A stretch of DNA of 64,000 bases from Neospora caninum Liverpool (GCF_000208865.1 NC_018392.1:434001-498000); one strand, 5' to 3'; shown: positions 49,101 through 62,165, counted from the first letter of the stretch. The notes: generated by a model not told the origin, from the sequence alone. Translations and numbers: made by a program.

Positions 49101-51972
49101 AGAGCCGCCTGACTGGACTGGCTGTGTATTTCGTTCCTCGCCTCCCGCCAACCTTGTGGAGGGGCGGTGCGTATAAAGCCCGAAGGAAAACCCCTTTCGG
49201 ATCTATGCGAACTCTCTCTGGGTGCTCTGTCAACCCATGCGTGTAACTCTATACAAATATATGGATATAGATGATCGGCGTGTGCGCGGGTCTCCTCCAC
49301 CTTCAGGGATATATGTTTGACTATCTGGTGTACGGATAAGGACGCTGTAGGTGTGCCTCTTTATAGAGAGATAGCTGCGCGCCTGGTTCGTTTCGCATGA
49401 TGCTCCGTTCCCGCCTTCTATTTGTGTGTGGCGCACGTTGCCTACTGTGTTCCTGCTCTGTCCTGCGCTTCCTCCGTCCTCGGCTTCCGTGTGTACTGGA
49501 TCGTCTTCGCGTCTTTCGCCCTTCTCTGTCCAGACGCAGGAGCAGTCGCTGGCGTCGCTGTCTCAGCAGAACCAGGCGCTGAGTCAGAAGGCGAGCGAGG
49601 TGGCGGCTCTCACCCGCGAAATGCTCGCGCTGGAGTCTGAGAATCGGTCGCTGAACGATCACATTGCGGCCTTGACAGGGGAACTAAGGACGATGGGAGA
49701 CCAGCAGACGGCGTTGCAGCTGGAGAAGGAGGCGCAAGAAGGAGCCCACCGTCAGCAGATCGACCGTCTGCAGAAAGAGCTCGAAGCTCGGCGCCGCGAA
49801 ATGGATCACCAGCTGGAACAGGTGAAGGAGAGAACTCGGCAGGAGACGACGAAGCTGACGACCGAGTTAGATCGCGTCAAGAAGCTGCTCGAGGCCGAGA
49901 AGAAGCGCACGAGCGAGTTGCAGTCTCAGATGGAAGACGCCACGGCGGAGGCTAGCCGACGCGTTGCAGACTCGGAGAAGAGGTACCAGGAGCAACTCCG
50001 AGAGCGAAACGCGCAGATTGAGGCGATGGGCGTGGAGCGAGACGCGCTTGCAGCGGAGACGAAGGAAGAGCTCCAGGCTCTGAAGAAGACGCAAGCAGAG
50101 GCCTTGAAGGCGGCCCGAGCAGAGAGAGACCGAGCGCTCGCCGAGAGGGAAAGCCACTATCAGCAGCAACTTGAAGACATGCGCGGGCGTCACGAGCAAC
50201 AGCTGGCGTCGCAGAATCACCAAAAACAAGAACTGCAGCAGCGCCTGCAGCAAGTGGAACTGTCCCTCCAAGAGACCGAGGCGGCTCTGCGTCGCGAGTT
50301 GGATGCGAAGGCCGCCGATGCGCGATCTCTCCAGGGCCAGAAGGAGAAGCTGGAGCGAGAGCTCGCGGCGGCGAAGGAGCGTTTGGAGGACGAGTTGCGG
50401 AGTGCGGAGAGGAATGTGGAGCGACTCAAGCGTGAGCGGCAACAAGACGTCGAACGGCTCCAAAAAGAACTGGAAGAAGCGACGCGGACCGCCGCAGAGG
50501 CGGACGCCGCGGCCGCAGAGAAACTGATAACCCTCGAAGCCGATGCGAAGACCACCCGAGACCAGTTGAAGAAGGCGACTGCGAGCAGCGAAGAGAAGGA
50601 CGCGCTCTTGGAAACCGCCAAGGCCAAGTACGCAGATCTGGCGAACAAACACAACGATTTGGTGCAAAAGTTCAACGACTTGGTGGACGAAAGCAAGAAG
50701 CTGAAGAAGGACTTGAACGTCACAGCAGACGACAAAGAGGCGAAGGAAAAACAAATCAAGAAGTTGACGGACGCCCAGGCTCGCGACCAAGAGGAAATCG
50801 CGGCGATCCGACTCAAGGAGCGAGAAGCTGTTGCCACGGGAGACCGGCTCACCGCAGACATTGAGAAACTGAAGGCGGAGCATCGCGCGGCAGAGCTGAA
50901 ACTCAAGAAAGACATCGATGCCATCACCACTGATAAAGAGGCCGTCGAAGTAAGCGGAAGAGAAGGACTGGGAAACAGCACCGAAAACCCTGCGTCGTGT
51001 TTCGTCTTGGTTCTGACGCTTTCTCTCGTCTTGCGAGGGAACTCCGGTGCGGGCATCTCCCCGCTTTTTCTGTCTCTTTCCCCAAATTGTGTCTTCCGTG
51101 TTTCGCCTTTCTTCTCTGTGTCCATCGTCTTCTCTCCTGTGTCCTCTCTTCCCCGTCTTTCTCTTTCGCGCCTTCCCTCGCTGCTTCCCATTCTCTCGCC
51201 CTCCCGATCTTCGTAAGCCGCGATGTGTTCTCTCCTCTCGCCTCGTTCTGTCTGCGCGCCTTCGCGGAGCCCTCCCGTTTCCCGTGCTCGCCGCGCGGGC
51301 GCTCCTGCTTCGTCGTCTCTCTCTGCGTGTGGGCTCGCCCTGTCTCCTCTCTCGCTGCATAGCCCGGTCTCGCCGGGTGTGCCGGCGTCTCCTTCTGTGC
51401 CTCTCGCCGTCCACCTGTTCCCTGCCGCGGCGGTTCTCCTGCGCAGGCGAAGCTGGCCCAGGCGCAGAGGATGCACAGCGAGGAAGCCGAGGCGCTCAAA
51501 CATCGCATTGGCCAGCTGACGAAGGAGAAGGCGGACCTTGAAAAAGCCCAGCAGCGCTTGGAAGAGGAGAAGGCTGCTCTTGAACAGGAACAGAGAAAAG
51601 CGGCCAGTGAGGCGAAGACGGCCCAAGAGATCCTCCAGAAAAATATTGCTGATCTTCAAAAACGAAACCAAGACCTGGAGAGCGGGCTGAAAACAGCAAA
51701 GGCTGCTGGAGCAGCAGCTGCGAGGAGCCCCGCCCCAGCTGGAGCTGCTCAGGCAGGACAAGCCGCCCCGCCACAGGCGCCACCGCCAGCGGAAGGTAGG
51801 CAAACCGGAAAGGTTTGGGAGAACCCTACTTTTCGGGATGCGTCAGGAACGCACTATCCTTGCGGGGCTCTGCTTTCAAGTTTTTGCCCAACTCTCCCTT
51901 CGTCGATCTACCTGCATCGAAGCGAGCCTACACACCGAACTCTCTGCCAACCTATCTATTCATCTATACAAT

Positions 51973-52021
<49 letters not shown>

Positions 52022-52764
52022 ATATGTATATATGTATATATGTATATATGTGTATATGTGTATATATGTTTAAAAATACAACGTGTTGGTATCTCGACTG
52101 CCGGTTGACGCCTCAATGAGGTTCTCTCTATATGGTGATATGCATGCCTCCATACTTGCGGGTATTCTATCTCGCGAAAAGAAACTTGGGCCATCACACG
52201 TTGCATTTACGCCTCGATTTGGAGATCGTCTCTGAGTCTACGCAGAGACGCACCGATGCTGGATATACATCTTCTATCTAGTTAAAGCCACACGCTATCT
52301 CCCTTCCCCTACATTTAGAAAATTGCCTCTTGTCTGTGACTCTGTGTGTCTGTATTCGCGCGTTTTCCTTTTCGTCCCGCACATGTTTTCTTTCTCACAT
52401 CCACCTTTTAACTTACCTCTCTCTGGTTCCGAGTTGCTTCGTGGGCTCACTCAGGCCGGCTCTGTGGCCTTCTTCTCTTCTTGGTTTTCCCTCCTTTGCT
52501 CTCTGAGCTCCCCGTCTGTGCGCGTTTCCTCGTCCATTCGTCGCCTTCCCGCTTTCCTGTCTCTTCCCTTGTTCCCCACTGTCTCTGTCTCCTTGTCCCT
52601 GCTGTCCCTCTGCAGAAGGCGGCCTCTTCTCGTGGTTCGGCGGAGGCGCACCGGCAGAGGAGCCGCCGGAATCGCCCGACAGCAGCGCAGTTGGTGCAAC
52701 CGCGGCCGAGGGAGCGGCGCCAGAGGGCGACGCTGCTGAGAGCTCCAGCTGGGGCTGGTGGTAG
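46176..52764 (+). CDS. ICMAP1: intraconoid microtubule-associated coiled-coil protein
   Basis: Long coiled-coil protein of the apical complex; ICMAP1 decorates the pair of intraconoid microtubules inside the conoid of Toxoplasma. Exons: 46176-47513, 48489-48944, 49534-50949, 51447-51795, 52616-52764, all GT-AG and in phase, giving 1235 residues. The ATG sits in CCAAGATGGCT. A non-coil head of about 140 residues (Ser/Arg-rich, with SMSPDKD and RLSPAELK) is followed by nearly unbroken heptad-rich coiled coil to about residue 1130, with Glu, Lys, Gln, Arg, Ala and Leu dominating. An Ala/Pro hinge and an acidic tail carrying FSWFGGG end in SSSWGWW. The coil resembles SMC and myosin rods only through heptads; there is no ATPase domain. 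The name rests on remembered synteny (next to R5P isomerase) and on architecture, not on a search. Confidence 0.8.
51975..52070. repeat. (TA)n then (TATATATG)n microsatellite in the last ICMAP1 intron
   Basis: A pure TA run of about 35 bp passes into roughly eight TATATATG/TATATGTG units. It lies within the intron 51796-52615. Confidence 0.9.
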
Positions 52765-55700
52765 CCGGAGAACGGTTTGAAGCGCGGCGGACGGCCTCGC
52801 AGACCGTGGAAGGGGAGGGACGAGAGACAGGTGTACAGCCGTTCATGCGCCTGCATGCAATTGGTGTAAACAGGGAGGTAAAACTGGTGAATGCCTACGC
52901 AAGCAGAGCTGTTTACCGACATATACAGATGCACGCCAAAGTATATGCACTTTGCAGGTCGACCCGCTTCTTTGCTGTGTGACATGGGGAAGCGTATTTC
53001 AAGCGTGACGCAATACCGCTTGACGGGGACTGGCCGATATAGGTGTGTGCAGGCAGCTAGTGTCTCTGCGTCTTCTTCCTTGCTTGTCGATTTTATGCAC
53101 GATAGCGCACACGTGTTCCTCTGTACCTACTGGACACGCGTGTACAGGCTACAGGCACTTGCGCCTGAGTCTTACGCTCTTTTTTGTCTACTTTTGGGTA
53201 CGCACACGGACATGTGTGTGTGTGTGTGTGGACTCGTGTGTACTTTGATGAACATGCGTAGACGAACTTACCCAGGTTTGTGCACATTGTGATGGATGTG
53301 CACACAGTACAGCACTCCTAGGTAGATAGACTTGTGTGACATGGCGTTTTAAGGGTATCGAACCTTCCTTTCCGGAGCGCAAAGGCGCCGCCACAAAAGG
53401 CGACCGGCTGACTCCAAATAGAGTGTCCCGTTGCATGTGGAGTCCGCTCCACGTTCCTTCACCGGCTTTCACCTTCGTTTCTTTTTCCTGTTTTTCTCTT
53501 CGGCTGCTCTTGCCCGTATTAATGCATCGCCACTCGCACTTGTGTCGTTCCGCCTGTCTTTTTTGTCCCCTCTCTGAGACCCATTTGACCGTTCCTACCG
53601 CTTCCCTCGTTTCGCGTCTCCTCTTTTTTGAGACGACCTGGAGAGTCCACAAGGGCCGTTCTCTTTGTTGGAGCTGTTTTCCCGGTTCTCTATTGTCCAC
53701 ACACATCGGAAGGTGCGTTTCTTGTAAAGTTACTTGGCTTTCGCTCCCTTCCCCGTTTCCCACGATTACGCGTTACCTGCTTCTCTACAGTCTTTCAGCA
53801 GGGGTGGGAGAAAGCCTCGGCGTCTTCCGGTGGGTGCGTCAGGTTTTCGCCCGTTTCAATAGAGCGAGTTGCGTTTCGCGGTGGACCATGTTTTGTCCGC
53901 TTTTCCTCGTTTTTGCTCCACTGAGAAGGCGGGGCGTTAGCGGTTTATTTTCTCCGAAAAAAGCCCTCTCGTGTAAGAGACACCGGGAAACTCGTCTTTC
54001 TGCTGTTGTGTTCTGTCAATATTTTTCATTTGTCCGTCCGAAACAAACTGACTCGTGGCATCGCTATCCGATTATCGACGTTGTCAAGAAGTTCACACTT
54101 CCCTTTTCTCCTACCTCGAAAAATCGGAACTTCCAGAAGACTCTTGAATATCCACCGTGTCACCCCACATGCACGTGCGCACGCATACGTAGTCTGTGAA
54201 ACATGGACGCACATGTAACTTTTACATTTTTGGAGACTGGTAGATGCATGTACACGTCTATGCTTCATTTATACACATGCGTTGAGAAGTATACAGATAT
54301 ATCCATTTTATAAGCATGCTTGTCGTGCAGATTTCTCAGCACGTACAGGCAACCACATGCTTGCAGTCGGAGATTTTTGTCCAGAGATCCCAGGAACGAT
54401 TTACAGTGTGGATTCCCCCACCAAGCGCGTCTAGGGAAAACCAGAGCCCGAATTGATGAGAAGGATGTGGGTAGGCGTCGGTTCCGCGAGTTGCGGAGCC
54501 GTTGGGAGGCATGACGGAGTTTTCCTTTTCGTCACGAAGAACGGAAACTCTAAAGCACCACGAACAAACTGCCAGATTTGCAAACTCCGCCGTTTCAACT
54601 CACCTTCCCACGGAGGCAAATGGACAAAGTCTGACGTGGTCACAGCCAAGGGCATCCAAGTGTTCTGTGGTACTTGTTGTTCCAAGGAAATCAAATCCGG
54701 CGCTCAAGAACGTGTGAGTTTCATGCAGTTTGCGCAGACTGTCTAGGGTGACTGCTGGAATCTATTTCCTAAGCAGCCGTGTGGTGGAGCCGTTTTTCGG
54801 CGTGTCCCCGCTAGCTGAAACGTGCCTGCACTCCGCCTCTGCAAAAATGAGACGATGCGCCACACAAACTTGGGAAAGTGGAGGCTTTATTCTTCCGCAA
54901 GGAGTGCGTGAGTCTTGTCAGTGGCCACACAGCCCCATCCGCCGGGTTCAGCGCTTTCTGGTTGAATTAAAACCGCCTCCACCTACCCTGTTTTCTGCCC
55001 TTTTCGGGCAGAAAAAAGAGGGCTGCCTTCGCTTTGCCTTTTGCGAGACACAACACGAGGCAAGGAGTGATCACTTCCGGCATTCGCTGTCTGTGCACGC
55101 CCCACCTGAAGAGAATTCGGTAGATCCTCATCAGTCCATATTCGGGCTGAATGGACAGAGGAGCTCGAGATCGTCAAGGCTTACGCTACCTCGACAGCAG
55201 AAAGTTGATCTGGGGTTGACGAGACACACAGAAAAGACTTACGCTACCTCGACAGCAGAAAGTTGATCTGGGGTTGACGAGACACACAGAAAAGACAGAG
55301 ACGTGCTGCGTCTTTGTCTCCAGCGTTCGGCCTACGCGGCAGAAAGCCGGTCCAGTCGACCGGGTACGGGAGGAAAGCGGAGATGGCCGTTTCGCGACGG
55401 CCACCGTGTAAAGCCGCGTGACGGACGGAAAAGACCAAAACCACAGATGCAATCGCTGGAAACAGGAACCGCATGCTTCGGCTGCTTCGATGGCTCTGCT
55501 TCTGAAGATCGCGCTTGTAGAAACACAGCACACTTCAGGCTGGGAATGCGCGCTCAGCGCGGGCCCCGCTTCTGCGGCGAGCGGCGCTGTTGACGTGATT
55601 TGCACGTTTAGGTCCTTTCTCACATCCGAATCGCGAAAAACCCGAAAGAGATTGCCCATCCCGTCTGAAAAGGCGTTTCCCTTTGATACGTTTCCCTTAG

Positions 55701-56096
55701 ATAGCGTTTTCTAGGTACGCGTGAGCAAAAGGCCGACAAGCAGAAACCCCTCGGGACTTCGGTCGTTTTTGTGTCTCTGTTCCTGAGACTCCTGCCAGGC
55801 GCAGGGTAAGTGCCCGTGAGGCCACAGGCTATATATATATATATATATCAGGAAGCAACACGACCTTGACTCCCTTTTCACCTTTTTTTCGTGAAAAGAT
55901 TGCCCACGTGCCCACACACTCTCAAGGGAGAAAAGGGAAAAAAGGCGTCCCGCTCCTCCCGTCCCGAAGGCTCCAGAATCTTTTCCCGGCCGTGGTCCTC
56001 TTGGCGGAGCGTCGTCGCCTGCACATCTGTTCCTTTCCCTGGTTCTTGAATTTTATCCAAGCACCCCGGGCGTCGTATCCTCACCAAACAGCCAAG
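52765..56096. other. spacer between ICMAP1 and ribose-5-phosphate isomerase
   Basis: Holds the ICMAP1 3-prime UTR and the isomerase promoter region. Visible items are a (TG)n run near 53214-53231, the 58-bp tandem duplication at 55180-55295, an AGAGACG heptamer at about 55297, and a (TA)n near 55832-55849. A 97-codon plus-strand frame at 54453-54746 has CxxC pairs but no recognised domain or splice partners, and I do not call it. Confidence 0.6.
55180..55295. repeat. perfect 58-bp tandem duplication
   Basis: The 58-bp unit beginning CTTACGCTACCTCGACAGCA occurs twice back to back (55180-55237 and 55238-55295) without a single difference. It lies about 800 bp upstream of the isomerase start. 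Confidence 0.97.
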
Positions 56097-57274
56097 ATGA
56101 ATGCACAGGACAAAGCAAAGCAGACTGTGGTAAGACTTTGCACATCTCTGCTCGACGGGAAAGCAGGGAGCGTCGAGTCGGGCACACTCCGCGAGACCGT
56201 AGGGCAGACAGCGCCGTGTCTCATCCTGAGACAGCACGTGACACGCAACGGAGGCGACGCCAAAGAGCCCACGAGTGGAACAGAGCGGGAAAACAGAGGA
56301 GACAACGGAGAGACGGCAAGGATGAAAACAAAGGCAGGAAAAAGGCGCGGAGGGGGTACACAACCGGCACGAAAGTGCGGCCTGACAGTACAGAGTGTAG
56401 GCGACACCTGCGTTGTTTTTCGGGGCAACGCGGGGGACCGAGATGCAGGATTATCGTGACTAAAGAGGAGACGAAAAAGGCAAAAGAAAGGAGGACAAGA
56501 AAAAGAAGCCTTCTGTTCGTCAGGGAGGAGAGGACAGAGCAGCACACGTCACTTTCGGAGAGCGCCAGGAACTCCTAGGCGTCCACGCTCAAGTGTCCTT
56601 ATACAGTGCAAGTATGCCTACTTTGTATATAGGAAACGCTGGATTCTAGAAAAGAACGCGGCGTTTCAACTTTATTTTCTGGTGGATACCTTCGACTCCC
56701 GCTCGTCCCTCGTCTGGATGCGCCTTTCTGTCCTTCACCTTCCCAGGTGTCTCCTGTCTCCTTCCAACAGCCTTCTTCCGCCGCCCCCCCCTGTTTTTTC
56801 TCCCGCTGTCCCCCATCGCCCCACACTTTTCGTCTGTGTCGCGTCTGTCCACTCTCTTCTGCCTGGCCTTCTCCAGGGCTACTACGCAGTCGACACTTTT
56901 GTGCGGAGCGGCATGCGCGTCGGTCTCGGCACCGGAACTACTGCCAAGTTCGTTGTCGAGAGAATCGGCCAGCGCATGCAGGAGGGAACTCTCAAGGATC
57001 TCCTCTGTGTCCCGACCAGCGAGGCAACCCGCAAACAGGTAAAGCCTTCTTTCCCTCCCGCCAAGTGTCTCCGCGCTTGTCTCCCTCTACGCAGTCCCTT
57101 GCCTCTCCTGCATCTACCCTTCCATGCGTACGTGGGCGAGCATGCACCCGAGCTGCTCCGTGGACACTCTCCAGGTCCGAAAACAGAGGTGGATAACGCG
57201 AGAACTACGACTGGAACACTGCGGATAACGCGTCCCTGCGCTTGCAGATATCCACGCTTACACGCATCTACACG

Positions 57275-57317
<43 letters not shown>

Positions 57318-58712
57318 GTATATATGTATATATAGAGATGTAGGTGTCCGTGTATGGATGTGTGCATATGATTTGTGAGGAGCGGGGAGCGGCACGTGTT
57401 TCGTTTGTTTTTTCTGTGTCTGCATCAAGAACTGGACACAAAACGGCCCCGCTGGACGCACGTTCGCTTTCTCAGTAGCACGCAGGGTCTTCCCGTTGAA
57501 GTTTCCCCTTGTTCCAGAGCGTCGCGCTCTACGTGTCGCCTTCGAACGCCAGTGCGTTTGTGCCAGTGAGACAGGGGAAAACCAGCTGCGTTGCGTTGCG
57601 CACTCTCTTCTCTGCTAGGCGGAGAGCTTGGCAATTCCTCTCACCACGCTGGACGGCATCGACGATTGCCTCGATGTGGCGATTGACGGAGCAGACGAAA
57701 TTCTTCCTCCCGCTCTCGGGCTCGTGAAAGGCCGCGGCGGCGCCTTGCTGCGGGAGAAAATGGTTGCGGCGGCTGCAAAGACGTTTGTCGTGGTGGGGGG
57801 AGCGACGTAGCGAAAAAGAGAAGGGAAGCAGGCGAGGGAAGACGCGAGAAGCCGGCTGCACAGTCCAAAGCGGAGAATGCAAGAGAGAAGAAGCAGCAAC
57901 CCGCGGGAGAGGAGCACGTGGAAGATGAGTAGCAAGGAGGAGGCAGAAGGCACCCGCAGAACTGGAACACCTTCATTATCTTGTCGCCCCCGCATATTGG
58001 CGTTTTCGCGTAATCTGCCTCTGGAAGAAGCTGGCCGTTTTGTATGTGCTTCGGTTTCCTGTTATTTCCGGCTCTGCTGCGTCGTTCCCTGCTTGTTCTC
58101 GTTTCTGGGGGCGTGCCGACCACCCCTGTATCGTTTTTTTTTTCTCTTAACGTTCTGTGGCTTTCGTGCGGCGACGACCTGTTCGCGGTCTCCTGCCGCC
58201 GCCTCATTCCCGTTTGCGCCGCTGTCTCCAAATGTCTCTCCAAATGCCTCTCCAAATGTGTCTCGGTTTGCTTCAGGCTGCCGATGAATCGAAACTCGTC
58301 TCCAACGGCATAGGGTCCACAGGGGCTCTGCCCGTTGAGGTCGTCGTCTTTTCCAACTCCCACACAAAGCGCCTGATTTCCGCGTTGCCGTCTGTGAGAA
58401 GCCACGGTGGGCGGGCGGAGTTCCGGAGAAAAACTCCCGCTGCGTCTGGCGAGACACGGGACGCGAAGGGCGACTTGGAAGACGTGAAGGAAGAAGACCG
58501 ATTCGTTACAGATAATGGGAACTACATCGTCGACCTCTACTTCAAAGATACCGTGACGGACCTTCATGAAATGGACAAAGAAATCAAAAGCGTAAGGCAG
58601 ATGGCGAAACGCGCACTCAGAAAAAACGAATGGAGGGCTCCCGCCTCTTCGGTGTATTCACGTCTCCGTTTCTCCCCTGTCTTTCCCCCTTTACATAGAC
58701 ACGCTCATGCTG

Positions 58713-58800
<88 letters not shown>

Positions 58801-59362
58801 GGTATATGGGCAACGTAGAGAGACAGGAAGTCGTCAGACACCTAGATTCATATATATAGCTGTACATATACGTAGGTTCATCTGCATGTACCGTTTTCGC
58901 CATCTTTTTGTTGATGGGTATCGGTCTTCCTCACGAAAGCTCCGTGTGTCATGTTTCTACTCGCTTATCTGTTCAACCGTCCTGGTCTCTGTGGCAGTCC
59001 GCTCTTCATCACTGGAATCAACACCTTTACGGTATCAGTCGTTTGCGCACTTGAAAAGAATCCGGTTTTTCTGCGAGTCGTTTTCTCTCTCTCGTTCGCT
59101 CTTGCAGCCGCTGTTTGTGTCGACAGTTCTTTGGGAATGCATGCTGTAAGAACAACGCTCTTCGTGTTTCTTTTACCCCTTTCCTTTGTGCGTTTTGCAC
59201 CATTTTCTCGCCCTCCTATGTTTCCTTCGGTTTGCGTTTCCACACTTTTCTGTTCAGATTCCTGGAGTCGTCGAGACAGGCCTTTTCCTCGACTTGGCCT
59301 CAGTGTGCCTGATTGGCAAGGCTGACGGCTCCGTTGCGACTTTGACTGCAGAAAGCAAATAA
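56097..59362 (+). CDS. RPIA: ribose-5-phosphate isomerase A
   Basis: Interconverts ribose-5-phosphate and ribulose-5-phosphate in the cytosolic pentose phosphate pathway, supplying ribose for nucleotides. Exons: 56097-56129, 56877-57038, 57619-57792, 58277-58591, 59258-59362; all junctions are in phase, giving 262 residues, a little over the usual 220-240. The ATG lies in CCAAGATGAAT. Visible are the phosphate loop [11 protein letters not shown] (about 26-36), VPTSEAT, catalytic DGADE (88-92), [11 protein letters not shown] (102-112; lysine and glutamate in place), [15 protein letters not shown] and the C-terminal [10 protein letters not shown]. The donor of the third exon is set at 57793 so that FVV joins AADESK; reading on would hit a stop. 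A lineage insert of about 30 charged residues precedes TDNGN. All known active-site residues are present, so it should be active. Confidence 0.96.
57278..57334. repeat. (TA)n microsatellite in the second isomerase intron
   Basis: A TA run with a few TTTA and TATG interruptions, inside the intron 57039-57618. Confidence 0.9.
58713..58801. repeat. (TATC)n microsatellite in the last isomerase intron
   Basis: About 22 TATC/CTAT units with one TTTC interruption, within the intron 58592-59257. It is a good candidate for length polymorphism. Confidence 0.95.
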
Positions 59363-60916
59363 GACAAGTTGGAACACGCAGCCTTCCTCGGAAAGAGGGA
59401 CACGAAGAGACACCCAACGAGATGACAAGAAGAAAGACGCAAAGTTCCGCACACGCGCAGATACACCGAGACTGCTTAGAGCCTCGTGGCTTTCTTCCAG
59501 GCTTTTCGTAAACCGGTGAAGGCATGCGGGCGTGTTCTGTCTTGTCTCCTGCTCTCTCCTGTCTTCTTTCCCTCTCCGCGGAATTTTGAATGTGCGCCCG
59601 TCGTTTTGGGCACTCTAAAAGAAGAGGGAGTTCTACGTGCGAAGGCTTTCTGAGAAGGCGACGGAGACGAGGCAGAGTGGAAGAGAAGAGAAACAAGCAA
59701 CTGAAAAAGACACGTGGACCACGTCCGCCTCGTCGTCTTGTGTCGTGTTTGTTCCCCGCCGTCTTATCTTGCATTTCCGTCCTTCTCTGTTGCGAGTTGC
59801 GGTTGTTGTGCTCCGCTTTTCTGCACACACTGCCGTTTTTTGGCGGGTCCGTTCTTCGGATGGCCGCGCTCCGTAGGATGCAGCTCACCGTTTGTTGCCT
59901 CTTTCTGTCCTCTTTTTCCTTCTGCCGGCACCCCCACATTTTTCTCGGGGTTTATTTCCCAATGGGGACTTGAAAAGCCGTTTCCGTTATTTATCACGGG
60001 TAGACGACGCGCTACTCGCCGATTAAAGTCCTTTCCTGATATATACACTCAGTCCGGGACACTACCGACAAATGATCTGAAAGGCCACAAGGGCGTAGCT
60101 CAGATTGCTTGGCTAGTCCCGCTATGGATACACATATACAGATATATATATTATGTATATGTACGTGCTTTTCTGTGATTGCACACATACAATAACGACA
60201 CTTTAGTACAAATATGGAACTCTTAGTTGAAATATCCCTTAGGCGGTTGCGCCATCGGCTCGCGAGACCCTCGAGTAAAAGGAACCACCCGGGGTCTGTC
60301 AGGAGATCGGCGACTCAAGAGTTTCAGAGATCTACGAAAGCATTCGAAACGTCTTGGTGAGAGAGATCCAAATGGCTACTGTGAGCGTAGCTGATGTGTG
60401 GCGACGACACGGGGCGTCGTACCCTTCTGTGCCCAGCCAATCGCGTGTGTAACGCTCACACGAGAGGAGACCGTGTCGTTCAATAAACGCCAACTTTATA
60501 CACTGCGTATTTGAGCCTTGGTGAGGATTGCCAAATTCAGCGGGCCAAGGAAAGGGAACGTTTCGACTTTCATGCTTTTCTTCGAGAGGAGGCGAGGCGA
60601 GGAAAACCTATGTAAGCCTTTCTGGAGAAGAGCAAGGAACGTGCAAGAAGCCTCGTTGTGGACAGAAGAGACAGGTTCGTCTCGTTTTCGCTCTGTGGTT
60701 TTCGAGTTTCACGACAGATCCGCACCCAGACCACGCTCAGAGAAACCCACACCAGGAGGCAGAAAAGCTGCCCGATCCATTTCCCCTTTCCTGCCGAGGA
60801 AATCCGGAAGAACGGGCAGGGCCTTCGCCAGGCTGCGCCCCATGAAGAGAAAAGCCTTTTTGACTCCCATTTTCTCTCTTTCGTGCGACCGCTCTCCGTT
60901 CCTTCGTATGTACAGA
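59363..60916. other. convergent 3-prime spacer between the isomerase and BolA genes
   Basis: The two genes point toward each other, so this holds two 3-prime UTRs and terminator/polyadenylation regions. No gene is seen. A small TA-rich patch lies near 60,140-60,165. Confidence 0.6.
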
Positions 60917-62165
60917 CTACTCTGCGGCCTCCGCGTGGATGGCCATGGCGTGGATTCCTTCGTCCAGCTCTTTCTGCAAGAGCGCATACACTTTCCGGTG
61001 TCTCTGCACCAGAGGGAGACCTTTGAATTCGGCGCTCTTCACGAAGATTCTGGCGAGGGCACAGGAAGAAACAGACAGGTTCTAGCGGGGACGTTGTGCC
61101 TCCCTTCCCGGTGTAGACGTAGGGAAACAAAACAGCACAGAAGCACACAAGCAACGCGACAGGTGGAGATATGTGGAAGGAAGGACCACCACACAGAAAG
61201 ACACGCAGACAGCAGACGGGACGCGGGGAAGCAGCGGGGAGAGAGAACGAGAAGAGGCAGAGAAGTGAGACGGCGAGTTGGCGAGCAGCAGCGGGCGAGA
61301 GGACGACCGGAACCGATCAGCGCGCCAGGGGGAGACGGCAAGAAACGGCGAAAGTGTAGGCCAAGCGACGTACCTGAAGTGTGTCTCTGCAGATCTGAGT
61401 CCTTGTGTTCCTTCGTGTCCAGCGTGGAGGGGAGTCTACGAAACAGGAGGAACAACGGCCACAAACCGTGGATAAAACACGGAGACAGCAGCAAACGAGC
61501 CGAAGCAGTTTTCTTGTTCTGACAAGTCCTCGCGTCTTACCTCATCAACCACCTGCAACTGTGTAGGCTGGAGACCCTCAGTGAGCTGACAAGGGGACAA
61601 GAAAAGAAAAACGGACACAATGCATCGGAGGGTTTCGTCTCAATGATTTTCGGCGGTGCTGTCCAAAACAGTGGCGTTGAGTCTGCGTCTAAGTTCGGTC
61701 GGGAAACGGACGCAGATCTAGACGCTCAACTTTCGAGGGCGGAGATCTCAGGGAACGATACGGGCTGACAAACGTCACTCAGACGCCCCGCACAGAACGA
61801 CGTGCATAAGCGCATTTTCGCACACGACACAACATGTGCAGAGCTGCTCAAAACGGAAAGACTCTCTGAGGTGTCTAGGTTCGCTCGGTCGATCTCGACT
61901 GCGGAGAGGAACGAACCAGAGGGGAAGCGGGGACCCCTTGGGAGGTGACACGACTGCTTCCGCCCTCAACAAAAAAAAGCGTCCACGAAATACGAGACAT
62001 ACACCTCGTTCCTGTCCTGTGCAAGACCCGGTTCCACGTGCCTTCTGTTATTTTGCCTGGCGTGCTGACCTTCTTCTCAATCGCCAGCGCGACAGGGCCC
62101 TTGGAGACGGCTTGGCCCGGAGAAGAAGAGAGCGAGGCGAGACGAGAGAGAGAACGAAGAAACAT
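60917..62165 (-). CDS. BolA-family protein (BolA1 type)
   Basis: BolA proteins partner monothiol glutaredoxins in iron-sulfur cluster trafficking; BolA1-type members act in mitochondria or plastids of other eukaryotes. Exons (minus): 62165-62070, 61585-61541, 61435-61374, 61049-60917, all GT-AG and in phase, giving 111 residues, the normal BolA length. Order: VALAIEKK, LTEGLQPTQLQVVDE, the loop TPLHAGHEGTQG, SAETHFRIFVKSAEFKG, LVQRHRKVYALLQKEL (invariant His at 85) and GIHAMAIHAE. The HAGH loop and THF mark the BolA1 rather than BolA3 subtype, which carries a Cys there. The chosen start gives MFLRSLSRLASLSSS, Arg/Ser-rich without acids, like a mitochondrial presequence. The frame stays open about 230 codons further upstream, so a longer N-terminus is possible. 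No glutaredoxin gene is adjacent. Confidence 0.93.

Noticed and set aside
49426..51216. Tropomyosin, myosin or SMC identity for the coiled-coil gene
   Set aside because: Similarity is limited to heptad composition; no motor head, ATPase head or hinge domain is present.
54453..54746. 97-codon plus-strand frame with CxxC pairs
   Set aside because: Two CxxC-like pairs suggested a zinc finger, but there is no recognised family, no good start context and no splice partner. Chance is the simpler reading.
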